Shown: positions 1 through 9,229, counted from the first letter of the stretch. The stretch is DNA of 64,000 nucleotides from Pseudonocardiaceae bacterium YIM PH 21723 (GCA_003600225.1 QZFT01000016.1:62001-126000), one strand, 5' to 3'. A program made the numbers and translations. Notes: a model not told the origin generated them from the letters alone.

Positions 1-28
1 TTCCCACGGGGCGGAAAGGTGGCGGATC

Positions 29-574
29 GTGGCTCGCGATATCGACGGACTGCACCAGGTGACGGTGACCCTGCGGTGCTCGGCGAACGCCGAGGACGTG
101 TACGCGTTGCTCGCCGACGGGGCCTCCTGGCCCTCCTGGGCATCGGTCACCTCGGCGACTGTGGAGCCGGCCGTCATCGGCTCACCGCACGAGATCAGGG
201 TGTTCCGCACCCGGCTGCTCGGCTGGCCGCTGACCCTGCGCCAGCAGCTGATCGGTTGCGTGCCCGGCCGGGTCTTCTACTACTCGCTGGCTTCGGGACT
301 TCCGATCCGCAACCATCGCGGGTCGGTGGACCTGCAACCCAGGAAGAACGGCTGCGCCATCACCTGGACAGCCGGGTTCCGCCCGGAGTTCCCCGGTACC
401 GGCTGGCTGCTGTGCCTGGTGCTCAAGGGCTTCCTGCAACGCTGTCTGTACGGGTTGGTCCGGCAGGCGACCCCGCAGCCGATCGAACCGGAGCCGGTGG
501 AGGACTGGATCCTGCCGATCCAGCAGGAATATGTGGATCAACCGGCTCGGGTGGCGGACCGATCGGTCCTTTAG
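29..574 (+). CDS. SRPBCC (START-like) family protein
   Basis: A 181-residue protein with the pattern of the SRPBCC/polyketide cyclase fold: an N-terminal strand, an early helix with a Trp pair (SWPSW), then alternating strands ending in a long C-terminal helix. Members bind hydrophobic ligands in an internal cavity. No ligand can be named from the sequence. The GTG start is preceded by GGAAAGG at 13-19. The stop lies 10 bp before a TetR regulator on the same strand, so the two are probably cotranscribed and the regulator may respond to the same ligand (inference). No signal peptide is visible, so it is expected in the cytoplasm. The promoter lies outside or at the window edge. Confidence 0.75.
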   Translation: MARDIDGLHQVTVTLRCSANAEDVYALLADGASWPSWASVTSATVEPAVIGSPHEIRVFRTRLLGWPLTLRQQLIGCVPGRVFYYSLASGLPIRNHRGSVDLQPRKNGCAITWTAGFRPEFPGTGWLLCLVLKGFLQRCLYGLVRQATPQPIEPEPVEDWILPIQQEYVDQPARVADRSVL

Positions 575-584
575 GCTGGGCGCC

Positions 585-1148
585 ATGCCCCGCCGCCCGG
601 CTCCGGACATCCGCGAGCGGATCCTGCAGACCGCTACCCGGCTGTTCTCCGGACACGGCGTGCACGCGATCGGGCTGCAGCAGATCATCGACGAGTCCGG
701 GTGCGGCAAGAACGTGCTGTACCGGGAGTTCAGCGGCAAGGACGCGCTGGTCCTCGCGGTGCTGCTGCGGTACTGCGAGGAATGGGAGCGGGCTGCGGAC
801 ACGCTCCTCGGGGATCCCGGTGAACGGCTGGTGGAACTGGTCCGCATGTCGGTGAACCGGGCCGTCATCCCTGGCAACCGGGGCTGTCTTCTGCGGAGCA
901 GTTTCGCGGAGTTCCCGGACCCGGCGCATCCGGTACACCGGCTGGCGGTCCGCCGGCACAACGAGCTCCGGGCGCGACTGCGCGAGCTGGCCGGAGCCGC
1001 GGGTGCGAAGGACCCAGGCCGGCTGGCCGACCGGCTGTTGCTGATCATCGATGGCGTTCAGGTCAATGGGCCGGTGCTCGGACCGGGCGGCGCGGTGACC
1101 GGAGCGGAGGAGTTCGCTCGGGACACCATCGCCGCCGCGCTGAGCTGA
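585..1148 (+). CDS. TetR/AcrR family transcriptional regulator
   Basis: A 187-residue one-component regulator. Residues about 8-55 form the TetR helix-turn-helix (RERILQTATRLF, then GLQQIIDESGCGKNVLYREF). The remainder is the variable helical ligand-binding and dimerisation domain. I chose the ATG at 585 because it gives the normal N-terminus about 8 residues before the first HTH helix; an upstream in-frame start would add 18 unlikely residues. It follows the SRPBCC gene closely and is convergent with the ABC/reductase operon that ends at 1174. The target genes are unknown; the neighbouring genes are the usual first guess. Confidence 0.88.
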   Translation: MPRRPAPDIRERILQTATRLFSGHGVHAIGLQQIIDESGCGKNVLYREFSGKDALVLAVLLRYCEEWERAADTLLGDPGERLVELVRMSVNRAVIPGNRGCLLRSSFAEFPDPAHPVHRLAVRRHNELRARLRELAGAAGAKDPGRLADRLLLIIDGVQVNGPVLGPGGAVTGAEEFARDTIAAALS

Positions 1149-1173
1149 CGATCTCGGTGTGCGGCCGCCGCAG

Positions 1174-1713
1174 TCAGTAGCGCACGCGGAACCACAGGCA
1201 GGTGGACTGCTCGGCCGACTCCAGGCGCAACCGGTCCAGGCGTACGGTGCGCCCGCCGGGGTGGTCGAACAACCGGGTGCCGTCGCCGAGCAGCACCGGG
1301 GCAACCACGACGAGAACCTCGTCCAGCAGACCGGCCTCCAGGCAGCTGCGTGCGGTCGCGGCGCCCAGGACGCACACGTATCCGTCGCCGGCCGCGGTCG
1401 ACGCGGCGGTGACCGCGGTGCGCACATCGTCGGTGAAGGTGACGCCGGGAACGGGGTCGGCGGGCGGATGGTGGGTGAGCACGAACTGGGGGCCGGACCA
1501 GGCGCCGCCGAAGGCGCCCTCCTTGTCGGTGTCCCGGTTCGGGTCGTCGCCGTGGAAGGTACGGCCGCCGACCAACAGCGCGCCGATGTCCGGCAGCAGC
1601 TCGTCCATCAGCGGATTCGGGCCGAAGTAGGGGGTCAGCCAGGCCATGTCCCCGGCGGGTCCGGCGATGAACCCGTCCAGGGACATGGCGGCCGTGTAGA
1701 GCAGAGTCGCCAT
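1174..1713 (-). CDS. Dihydrofolate reductase family (RibD C-terminal domain) protein
   Basis: A 179-residue single-domain protein of the RibD-C/DHFR-like family. The N-terminus LLYTAAMSLDGFIAG is the NADPH-binding strand and loop typical of the group; ALLVGGRTFHGDD and a late GAATARSCLEAGLLDEV follow. Most members are NAD(P)H-dependent reductases of unassigned substrate, and there is no reason here to call it a true folate or riboflavin enzyme. It starts 6 bp after the stop of the upstream ABC transporter gene, so it is probably the last gene of a three-gene operon running leftward from about 5.7 kb. Confidence 0.82.
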   Translation of the reverse strand: MATLLYTAAMSLDGFIAGPAGDMAWLTPYFGPNPLMDELLPDIGALLVGGRTFHGDDPNRDTDKEGAFGGAWSGPQFVLTHHPPADPVPGVTFTDDVRTAVTAASTAAGDGYVCVLGAATARSCLEAGLLDEVLVVVAPVLLGDGTRLFDHPGGRTVRLDRLRLESAEQSTCLWFRVRY

Positions 1714-1719
1714 CAGGGG

Positions 1720-3678
1720 CTAGGCACCGACCGCGGTGAGTTCGTCGGGCTGATAGGCCTTGGCCTGGAGCGTGTACAGGTCGGCGTACCTGCCGCCCGC
1801 CGCGAGCAGCTCGGGGTGGGTGCCCTGTTCGATCAGTTCGCCGTGGTGCAGCACCAGGATCTGGTCGGCGTGCTTGACGCTGGCCAGCCGGTGGGTGATC
1901 AGGAAAACCGTACGGCCCTGCGAGAGCAGCCGGAGCGTCTCGTAGACGGCCGCCTCGGCGCGGGCATCCAAGGCCGCGGTCGGTTCGTCGCAGATCAGGA
2001 TGGGTGCGTCGCGGTACACCGCGCGGGCGGCGGCCATCCGCTGCCACTGCCCACCGGACAGGTCCTGACCGTTTTTGAACTCCTTGCTCAGCAGCGTGTC
2101 CCAGCCGTGGTCCAGTTCCTCGGCCACCTCGGCGGCGCCGGTGCCGGTGGCCGCCTGCAGCAACAGCAGGTCCTGCGGGTCCTCGCGGTCGGGGCGGCCC
2201 AGCCGGACGTTGTCCCTCGCGGTCAGCGGCCAGCGGGTGGGGTCTTGCATGATCACCGCGACCCGGTCGGCGATCGAGGATTCGTCCACCTCCGCCAGGT
2301 CCACTCCGTCCCAGCTGATGCTGCCGGACTGGGGCAGGTAGAGGCCGGACAGCAGCTTGGCCAGGGTGGACTTGCCGGAACCGTTCTCGCCGACCAGGGC
2401 CACGACCTGGCCACGGCGGATGGTCGCGGACACCCCGGACAGGGCCGGCTTGCTCGCGTCCGGGTAGCTGAAGGTGACCCGGTCGAGTTCGATCACCTCG
2501 GGATCGGCGGGCGCCTGACGGCCGGTCGCCGGGCGGGTACGGGCGGTGGCCTCGGTGAGGAAGCGCTGCATGTCGCCGATGTACATGCCGGATTCGTGCA
2601 GCCGGTTCAGCGAGAGCACCAGCTGGGACAGCGCGCTGCGGCCGGTGCGCATGGCCAGCACCGCCGCACCGGCCACCGCCAGGGGCATGATCTGCGCGTA
2701 CAGCAGCCAGCCGAGGACCACATAGCCGGCTCCGACGGCGAGCCCGGAGATGGTGCGGCCGGTGACACCGATGCGTTCGGCGACCTTGCCCAGCTCGATC
2801 TGCTCGTTCAACAGCACGTCACCGACCCGGCGGTGTTCCCTGATCAGGGTGGGCTGGGCGGTGTACGACCGGATCTCCGCCGCGGCGTCCCGGTCGGTGA
2901 GCAGCCGGTTGAGCATGCTCTTGCGCCGGTAGAGGGCGACCCGGCGCACCGAGGAGATGTATCGCAGCCGGCTGCCGCGCAGGGTGGCCCACGCGTCCGG
3001 GAGCACCGAACAGAGCAGGACCAGCGCCAGCAACGGATGCAGGACGGACACCGCGCCGACCGCCGCGGCGAGGGTGACGATCGCGGTCAGCAGGCCGACC
3101 GCCTGGTTGTAGGCCTGGGTCAGGTTGGACACGCCCTGGGACTGGGCCCTGGACAGCAGGTCGTGGTGGTCGGCGTCGTCGTAGGCGGCGAGTTCGACCC
3201 GGGAGGCGGTGGCGATGACCTCGTCCTCCGCCAGCCTGCTGATCACCGGGGTGATCCGCGAGTTCAGCGTCGCGATCACCGAGACCACCAGGCCTCGGCC
3301 GGCGAAGGCCACCACGACGAGCGTCAGCTGGCCGGCCGCCGCCAGCACCCGGTCCGGGGTGGGGCCCACCGCCAGCAGGGCGGTCAGTACCCGGGTGGTC
3401 GCCAGCAGGCCGGTCGCCGACGCGATACCGGACAGCAGCTGCAGCACCAGGATGGCCACGAAGGCCCTCGGCGAGGCCTGCCAGGCGAACCGGCTCACCA
3501 CCCGCAGGGTTCGGGGCAGTTCACTGGCCTTGCGCCATATCCCGGCCTTGATGGCCTCGTCCCCGTACTCCCGCCAGTACGGGGAGCGCATCTCCACGCC
3601 GTCGATCACCACGGTGTCCGGCAGCGGCGGTAAGGCGAACCAGCGGCGAATCCCATTCAGCACGCGCATCAGCTCCAT
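1720..3678 (-). CDS. ABC exporter half-transporter (TM-NBD fusion), second of a pair
   Basis: A type I exporter half-molecule of about 652 residues. Membrane segments occupy roughly residues 55-330. The ATPase domain follows, with Walker A GENGSGKST near residue 430, the signature DLSGGQWQRMAAARA, Walker B LICDEPTAALDA near 560 and a switch His in LITHRLAS. The start is uncertain: ATG at 3678 or an in-frame ATG at 3669 that matches the N-terminus of the sister gene (MRVL against MRAL). It lies 71 bp downstream of that sister, with which it probably forms a heterodimer (inference). The substrate is unknown; no peptide precursor or biosynthetic enzyme is adjacent. Nearly identical 3' nucleotide stretches in the two genes suggest gene conversion. 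Confidence 0.88.
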   Translation of the reverse strand: MELMRVLNGIRRWFALPPLPDTVVIDGVEMRSPYWREYGDEAIKAGIWRKASELPRTLRVVSRFAWQASPRAFVAILVLQLLSGIASATGLLATTRVLTALLAVGPTPDRVLAAAGQLTLVVVAFAGRGLVVSVIATLNSRITPVISRLAEDEVIATASRVELAAYDDADHHDLLSRAQSQGVSNLTQAYNQAVGLLTAIVTLAAAVGAVSVLHPLLALVLLCSVLPDAWATLRGSRLRYISSVRRVALYRRKSMLNRLLTDRDAAAEIRSYTAQPTLIREHRRVGDVLLNEQIELGKVAERIGVTGRTISGLAVGAGYVVLGWLLYAQIMPLAVAGAAVLAMRTGRSALSQLVLSLNRLHESGMYIGDMQRFLTEATARTRPATGRQAPADPEVIELDRVTFSYPDASKPALSGVSATIRRGQVVALVGENGSGKSTLAKLLSGLYLPQSGSISWDGVDLAEVDESSIADRVAVIMQDPTRWPLTARDNVRLGRPDREDPQDLLLLQAATGTGAAEVAEELDHGWDTLLSKEFKNGQDLSGGQWQRMAAARAVYRDAPILICDEPTAALDARAEAAVYETLRLLSQGRTVFLITHRLASVKHADQILVLHHGELIEQGTHPELLAAGGRYADLYTLQAKAYQPDELTAVGA

Positions 3679-3749
3679 TTCCCAGTCCGGCCGCTCAGAG
3701 TGCCCGAGGGGTCTGACATTGTGCGGTCGGGCAGCCTTGGTACAACCCG

Positions 3750-5678
3750 CTAACCGGCGGTTTCTATTTCCGCCTGGTAGGCCCTGGCCTGGAGCGTGTA
3801 CAGGTCGGCATACCGTCCGTCGGCGGCCATCAGTTCCCGGTGGGTGCCCTGTTCGATCAGTTCGCCGTGGTGCAGCACCAGGATCTGGTCGGCGTGCTTG
3901 ACACTGGCCAGCCGGTGGGTGATCAGGAAGACGGTGCGACCGGCGGCCAGCCGGCGGAGCGTCTCGTAGACGGCCGCCTCGGCCCTGGCGTCCAGGGCGG
4001 CGGTCGGTTCGTCGCAGATCAGGATGGGTGCGTCCCGGTAGACCGCGCGGGCGGCGGCCATCCGCTGCCACTGCCCACCGGACAGGTCCTGGCCGTTCTT
4101 GAAGTGCTTGCTGAGCAGTGTGTCCCAGCCCCGCGACAGCTCACCGGCCACCTGGTCGGCGCCGGTTCCCTCGGCGGCCGCCAGCAGGAGGCGGTCGCCG
4201 GGGTCGGGGCGGTCCGGTCTGCCCAGCCGGACGTTGTCCCTGGCGGTCAGCGGCCAGTGGGTCGGATCCTGCATGATCATCGAGATCCGGTCCGCGATCG
4301 ACGCCTCGTCCACCTCGGCCAGGTTCACCCCGTCCCAGCTGATGCTGCCCGCCGTGGGCAGGTAGAGCCCGGCGAGGAGCTTGGCCAGCGTGGACTTGCC
4401 GGAGCCGTTCTCCCCCACCAGCGCCACCACCTGTCCGCGGTGCACGGTCGCGGACACGCCGGCGAGGGCGTCGGTCTCACCTCCGGGATAGCGGAACGTC
4501 ACCCGGTCCATGGTGATGATCGACGGGTCGGCGGGCGCGGCGATCCCGTGGCCGTGCCTGGTCCGCCCGGCCACCTGGTCGAGGAATTGACGCAGGTCGT
4601 TGATGTACAGGCCCTGTTCGTGCAGCCGGTTCATCGACAGCACCAGCTGGGACAGGCCGGACCGGCCGGTGCGCATCGCCAGCACCGCGGCTCCGGCCAC
4701 GGCCAGGGGCATGACCTGGATGTACAGCAGCCAGCCGAGCGCGGCGTACCCCGCCCCGGTGGCCAGGCCGCTGACGGTGCGGCCGAGCAGCGAGACCTTG
4801 GCCTGCGCGTCGCCGAGCGCGATGTGTTCGCGCAGCAGGACCTCGCCCAGCCTGCCGTGTTCGGCCAGCAGCGTGGGCTGCGCCGCGTACGCGCGCAGTT
4901 CGGCGGCCGCGTTCCGGTCGGCGAGGAGATCGCTCAGCATCCAGCGGCGCCGGTCCAGCTGGATGCGGCGCAGCATTGAGGCGTAGCCGAGTTTGCTGCT
5001 GCGCAGTTCCGCCCAGGCCGACGGCACCACCGAGAGCACCAGGATGAGGGCGAGCAGCGGGTGCAGCAGGCTCACGACGCCGATCGCGGCGGCCAGGGTG
5101 ACCAGGGCGGACAGCAGGCCGATGGCCTGGTTGACGGCCTGCGGGACCTGCAACGCGCCGCGGTCGCGGGCCCGGCTGAGCTGGTCGTGGTGCTCGGCGT
5201 CGTCGTATCCGGCCAGCTCGATATGGGCGGCCGCGCGGATCACGGCGTCCTCGGCGAGCTGCCGGACGTGGGGGGTGAGCCGGGAGTTGAGCGCCGCGAT
5301 GATCGCGACGGCGACACCCTGGACGGCGAAGGCGGCGATCACCAGGCCCAGCTCGGCCGCGGCGTCCAGTACCCGTTGCGGGGTGGGGCCGGTCTCCAGC
5401 AGGGCGGTCAGCACCTGGGTGGTGGCCAGCAGTCCGGTCGCCGCGGCGATCCCGGAGAACAGTTCCAGCACGATGATCGCGATGAACGCCCGCGGTGAGG
5501 CCTGCCAGCAGAAACGGGCGACCTCGCGCAGGGTGCGCGGCAGGATCCGCAGCTGGTCCCACAGGCCGCTGTTCACCGTGGCGTGGTTGTGCAGCTCCCA
5601 GTACTCGGTGCTGAGCTGATCCTCCTCGGTGACGACGGGTGCGGGCAGGGAGAACCAGTTCCGGAACAAGGCGCGCAT
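3750..5678 (-). CDS. ABC exporter half-transporter (TM-NBD fusion), first of a pair
   Basis: A paralogue of the gene that follows it, about 642 residues, with membrane segments in the first 330 residues and a C-terminal ATPase. Walker A GENGSGKST lies near residue 423 and the signature and Walker B resemble those of the partner. The ATG at 5678 has a GGGGGTGG ribosome-binding site 5 bases upstream and aligns with the start of the sister protein; a start at 5723 would add 15 residues. It is the first gene of the leftward operon (this gene, the second half-transporter, the RibD-C-like reductase). It is expected in the cytoplasmic membrane as an exporter of an unknown substrate. Both Walker motifs look intact, so both ATP sites of a heterodimer could be active. 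Confidence 0.88.
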   Translation of the reverse strand: MRALFRNWFSLPAPVVTEEDQLSTEYWELHNHATVNSGLWDQLRILPRTLREVARFCWQASPRAFIAIIVLELFSGIAAATGLLATTQVLTALLETGPTPQRVLDAAAELGLVIAAFAVQGVAVAIIAALNSRLTPHVRQLAEDAVIRAAAHIELAGYDDAEHHDQLSRARDRGALQVPQAVNQAIGLLSALVTLAAAIGVVSLLHPLLALILVLSVVPSAWAELRSSKLGYASMLRRIQLDRRRWMLSDLLADRNAAAELRAYAAQPTLLAEHGRLGEVLLREHIALGDAQAKVSLLGRTVSGLATGAGYAALGWLLYIQVMPLAVAGAAVLAMRTGRSGLSQLVLSMNRLHEQGLYINDLRQFLDQVAGRTRHGHGIAAPADPSIITMDRVTFRYPGGETDALAGVSATVHRGQVVALVGENGSGKSTLAKLLAGLYLPTAGSISWDGVNLAEVDEASIADRISMIMQDPTHWPLTARDNVRLGRPDRPDPGDRLLLAAAEGTGADQVAGELSRGWDTLLSKHFKNGQDLSGGQWQRMAAARAVYRDAPILICDEPTAALDARAEAAVYETLRRLAAGRTVFLITHRLASVKHADQILVLHHGELIEQGTHRELMAADGRYADLYTLQARAYQAEIETAG

Positions 5679-5738
5679 GCGACCACCCCCCAAGGGCACC
5701 AGGATGCCCCGGACGGTGATCATCGGGCGAGGGATTTC

Positions 5739-6962
5739 TCAGCGAGCGGACAACAGCGCCACGCACTCCACGTGGTGCGTCATCGGGAACGCGTCGAATG
5801 CCCTGAGCTGGGTCAACTCGTAGCCGTGCCCGGCGAACAACGCGATGTCCCTGGCCAGCGCGGCCGGGTCACAGGCCACATAGACCACCCGTGCGGGTGT
5901 CTTGGCCGCGATCGCGTCGACGACCGATCGGCCCGCGCCCTTGCGCGGTGGGTCCAGGACCACGACCGAGGGCTTGCCCCGCGCCAGGATGCCCCGGCCC
6001 AGCGAGTTGTCCACCCGGCCGGTGGTGAAGTGCACGTTGGGCAGGTCGGCCAGGCTGGCGCGGCCGTCGGCGATGGCCTGGGTGTTGGACTCCACGACGA
6101 ACACGTTGCCGCGTGGCCCGACCTGTTCCGCGAGGACCGAGGCGAACAGCCCCGCGCCGCCGTACAGGTCCCAGGCGATGCCGCCCTTGGGTGCCCGTGC
6201 CATCTCGGCGACCACCCCGGCGAGGGTGTCGGCGGCGGCCGGGTGCACCTGCCAGAAGCCGTGCGCGTTGACCTTCCACCGGCGGCCCGCCGCGAACTGC
6301 ACGGCCACGCCGCTGCCGGCCACCTGCGCGGTGCCGTCCTCGGCGATGCCCTGCACGTGCAGCGTGCCCTCGCCGTCCACGCAGACGTCCACCTCGGCAC
6401 CGGACGGCCAGTCCTGGCCGGTCAGCGGGGGTAGCGCGCCGCGCACGGCGATGGTGCAGTCGTCCACCGGGATGATCTCGTGGCTGCGGTGCAGCCGGAA
6501 ACCCAGGTTCCCCGAGCCGTCGACGGCGAGCCGGGTGCGGGTCCGCCAGCCTTCCAGTTCCCGGGGGCCGGTGGCGGGCAACGCCTCCACCTCAACCGGC
6601 CAGTCGATGCCGGCCAGCCTGCGCAGCTGCTCGGCGACCACGTCGGCCTTCAACGCGCGCTGGGTGTGGGCGTCGGCGTGCTGCCAGTCGCAGCCGCCGC
6701 AGCCCCGCGGGCCCGACGCGGCGCAGGGACGTTCCACCCGGCCGGCGGAGGCCTCCAGGACGGTGATCGCGTCCGCCCGGCAGAAGGAGCCGCCGGTGTC
6801 CTCGGTGATCTCGGCGATGACGCGTTCTCCCGGCAGGCTGTGCCGGACGAAGATGACGCGGCCATCGTGCCTGGCCACGCAGTGACCGCCGTGCGCCACC
6901 GGCCCGACGATGACCTCGACCCTGCGGCCGGTCCAGTCGAGCTTGTCTGCTGTCTTGCTCAC
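5739..6962 (-). CDS. TrmA/RumA-type 23S rRNA (uracil-C5)-methyltransferase family protein
   Basis: A 407-residue SAM-dependent RNA methyltransferase. An N-terminal TRAM domain covers about residues 10-66. A cysteine cluster (C-x7-CGGC, plus VDDC later) is suited to the [4Fe-4S] cluster seen in RumA. The Rossmann methyltransferase part has DLYGGAGLF, the DPPRKGA motif near residue 339 and the catalytic Cys in VYVACDPAALARD near 363. The family methylates C5 of uridine in rRNA or tRNA; the target base is not predictable here. The GTG start overlaps the stop of the upstream KimA-like gene (GTGA), so the two are translationally coupled, the same pair as Rv2689c-Rv2690c in M. tuberculosis. Confidence 0.88.
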   Translation of the reverse strand: MSKTADKLDWTGRRVEVIVGPVAHGGHCVARHDGRVIFVRHSLPGERVIAEITEDTGGSFCRADAITVLEASAGRVERPCAASGPRGCGGCDWQHADAHTQRALKADVVAEQLRRLAGIDWPVEVEALPATGPRELEGWRTRTRLAVDGSGNLGFRLHRSHEIIPVDDCTIAVRGALPPLTGQDWPSGAEVDVCVDGEGTLHVQGIAEDGTAQVAGSGVAVQFAAGRRWKVNAHGFWQVHPAAADTLAGVVAEMARAPKGGIAWDLYGGAGLFASVLAEQVGPRGNVFVVESNTQAIADGRASLADLPNVHFTTGRVDNSLGRGILARGKPSVVVLDPPRKGAGRSVVDAIAAKTPARVVYVACDPAALARDIALFAGHGYELTQLRAFDAFPMTHHVECVALLSAR

Positions 6963-8977
6963 GATTTTTTGTCGACCGCCTGATGTCCTGGCTCAAGGCC
7001 CCTACGGATGGCTCCGGGTGCCACAACCGGCTTGTCGGTGACCTTGGCCGAGGACTGCAACTGCCACGGCACGCTGGTGACCATAACGCCCGGCTGGAAC
7101 AACAGCCGTCCCTTGAGCCGAAGTGCGCTCTGGTTGTGCAGAACCTGTTCCCACCAGCGCCCGACCACGTACTCGGGAATGAATACGGTGACCACGTCCC
7201 TGGGGTTCGCGGTCCTGATGCGCTTCACATAGTCGAGAACGGGTTTGGTGATCTCGCGGTACGGCGATTCGATCACCTTGAGCGGGACCTTGATGTCCAG
7301 TTTCTCCCATTCGGCGGTCAGCGCCCTGGTCGCGCCGTCCTCCACGTTCACCGTGACCGCCTCGAGGGCGTCGGGGTGCGTGGCCTTGGCGTAGGCGAGG
7401 GCCCGCAGCGTGGGCAGGTGCAGCTGGGAGACGAGCACCACCGCGTGGTTGCGCGCGGGCAGCGTGGCGTTCTGCCGGTCCCGCATGTGCAGTTCCACCT
7501 CGGAGGCCACCGAGTCGTAGTGCCTCCGGATGGCGTTCATCAACAGGAAGATGGCGGCCATCGCGGCGATGGCGATCCAGGCGCCCCGGGTGAACTTGGT
7601 GATCAGCACGATGATCAGCACGGATCCGGTCATCAGCAGGCCGAACGCGTTGATCGCGCGGATCTGCTTCATCCGGCGGCGCTCGCGCGTGTCGGTCTCG
7701 GTACGCAGCAGCCGGTTCCAGTGCCGGATCATGCCGGTCTGGCTCATCGTGAAGCTGACGAACACGCCCACGGTGTACAGCGGGATGAGCTTGGTGACGT
7801 CGGCTTCGAAGCCGATGACCAGCAGCACGGCGAAGGCGGCCAGGAAGGCGATGCCGTTCGAGTAGGCCAGCCGGTCGCCCCGGGTGTGCAGCTGCCGGGG
7901 CAGGTAGCGGTCCTGGGCGAGGATCGAGCCGAGCACCGGGAAACCGTTGAACGCCGTGTTGGCGGCCAGGACCAGGATCAACGCCGTGACGGCGGTGATG
8001 AACCAGTAGCCCGGGGTGAAGTCGCTGAACACCGCGTTGGCCAGCTGGGTGATCAGCGTCTGCTGCACGTAGCCGTCGGGCGCGTTGAGGAGCTGTTCCT
8101 TGGGGTTCTCCGCCAGCACCACGCCGGTGTCCCTGGCCAGCGCGATGATGCCCATGAACATGGTGACCGCGATCAGCCCGAGCATCAACAACGTGGTGGC
8201 CGCGTTGCGCGACTTGGGCTTCTGGAAGGCGGGCACGCCGTTGGAGATGGCCTCGACACCGGTCAGCGCGGCACACCCCTGGGTGAAGCTGCGCAGCACC
8301 AGGAAGATCAGGGCCAGGCCCATCAGGTGCTCGTTGTCGTCCTTGAGCTTCAGGCCCGCGCTGGCCGCCTGGACCGTGTCGCCCAGGATCTCGATCCGGA
8401 ACAGCCCCCAGCCGATCATGATGAACACGCCGACCATGAAGGCGTAGGTGGGGATGGCGAAGGCGGCGCCGGACTCGCGGATGCCGCGCAGGTTCACCGC
8501 GGTGATCAGCAGGATGGCGATCACGCTGAACACGACCTTGTTGGACGAGACCCAGGGGATGATCGCCCCGATGTTGGCCGCCGCCGAGGAGATGGACACC
8601 GCGACGGTGAGCACGTAGTCCACCAGCAACGCGCTGGCCACGGTGAGACCGGCGTGCCTGCCCAGGTTGACCGTGGCGACCTCGTAGTCGCCGCCACCGC
8701 TGGGGTAGGCGTGCACGTTCTGCCGGTAGCTGGCCACCACGGCGAGCATGACGACGACGATCACCGCGCCGATCCAGGGCGCGAACGCGAAGGAGGCGAT
8801 CCCCGCGACCGACAGGGTCAGGAAGATCTCTTCGGGGGCGTACGCGACGGAGGACAGGGCGTCGGAGGCGAACACCGGCAGCGCCACCCGCTTCGGCAGC
8901 AGGGTGTGCGCGAGGCGGTCGCTGCGGAACGGCCTGCCGAGCAACAGCCGTTTCGTGGCGGTGGCGAGCTTGGACAC
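6959..8977 (-). CDS. KimA-like APC superfamily permease (probable K+ importer)
   Basis: A membrane protein of about 672 residues with 12 predicted membrane segments and a soluble C-terminal domain. Against recalled Bacillus subtilis KimA (YdaO) it shares the blocks SDALSSVAY, SYRQ..YAYP.GGG.Y, LLVDYLTVAVSIS, GC.ALTGVEAISN and the C-terminal HNQSA. KimA is a K+/H+ symporter inhibited by cyclic di-AMP through its C-terminal domain. Many databases call such proteins amino acid permeases; I prefer K+ because of the homology and because it is divergent from two TrkA-type RCK genes. The GTG at 8977 gives the normal N-terminus (KLATATKRLLLGRP). No TrkH/KtrB channel gene is nearby. Confidence 0.82.
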   Translation of the reverse strand: MSKLATATKRLLLGRPFRSDRLAHTLLPKRVALPVFASDALSSVAYAPEEIFLTLSVAGIASFAFAPWIGAVIVVVMLAVVASYRQNVHAYPSGGGDYEVATVNLGRHAGLTVASALLVDYVLTVAVSISSAAANIGAIIPWVSSNKVVFSVIAILLITAVNLRGIRESGAAFAIPTYAFMVGVFIMIGWGLFRIEILGDTVQAASAGLKLKDDNEHLMGLALIFLVLRSFTQGCAALTGVEAISNGVPAFQKPKSRNAATTLLMLGLIAVTMFMGIIALARDTGVVLAENPKEQLLNAPDGYVQQTLITQLANAVFSDFTPGYWFITAVTALILVLAANTAFNGFPVLGSILAQDRYLPRQLHTRGDRLAYSNGIAFLAAFAVLLVIGFEADVTKLIPLYTVGVFVSFTMSQTGMIRHWNRLLRTETDTRERRRMKQIRAINAFGLLMTGSVLIIVLITKFTRGAWIAIAAMAAIFLLMNAIRRHYDSVASEVELHMRDRQNATLPARNHAVVLVSQLHLPTLRALAYAKATHPDALEAVTVNVEDGATRALTAEWEKLDIKVPLKVIESPYREITKPVLDYVKRIRTANPRDVVTVFIPEYVVGRWWEQVLHNQSALRLKGRLLFQPGVMVTSVPWQLQSSAKVTDKPVVAPGAIRRGLEPGHQAVDKKS

Positions 8978-9143
8978 GGCGCACAGCCTAAGCGGTCGCG
9001 CATACCTCCCACGGCCGGTGCCACCTAAGTAGTGCGCAATCCGCCGATTGTGGCTCCACACTGGTCGATCAGGATGAGTAGCAGGTCACAGCCGGAGGCA
9101 CGTCGCGTGTTTTACCTCGCGGGGCGTAAACCGCAGGCCGAGG

Positions 9144-9161
9144 CTCTTGACTCGTCAAGAG
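9144..9161 (+). promoter_or_regulatory. Short inverted repeat in the ceoB leader
   Basis: CTCTTGAC-TC-GTCAAGAG is a perfect 8-bp inverted repeat with a 2-base centre, 93 bp before the ceoB start. It could be an operator or an RNA hairpin. Its left half (CTCTT) can also pair with AAGAG at 9175-9179, which belongs to the larger downstream hairpin, so the two structures may be alternatives. Confidence 0.45.
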
Positions 9162-9174
9162 GTACGGTTGGCCC

Positions 9175-9229
9175 AAGAGGGTGCACCGGTGGGTGCCGCT
9201 TCGGCGGCGATCCGTCGGTGCAGCCTCTT
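9175..9229 (+). promoter_or_regulatory. Long structured 5' leader hairpin of ceoB
   Basis: Arms 9175-9188 and 9216-9229 pair over 14 positions with one mismatch. Inside them GCCGC-TTCG-GCGGC (9195-9208) forms a very stable tetraloop hairpin. The right arm ends 12 bases before the AAGGAGG ribosome-binding site of ceoB. There is no U-tract after it, so it looks more like a leader control element than a terminator. I could not match it to a known riboswitch class, including the ydaO (cyclic di-AMP) type. Confidence 0.5.

Noticed and set aside
1159-3633. A long open frame antisense to the ABC gene
   Set aside because: High-GC DNA leaves the complement of a real gene open; the translation is repetitive and Gly/Gln/Arg-rich without any domain.
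1174-5678. A lanthipeptide or other peptide biosynthesis cluster around the ABC pair
   Set aside because: No precursor peptide, modification enzyme or immunity gene was found nearby.
6983-9028. A long open frame antisense to the KimA-like gene
   Set aside because: It mirrors the true gene, has a biased composition and no recognisable motif.
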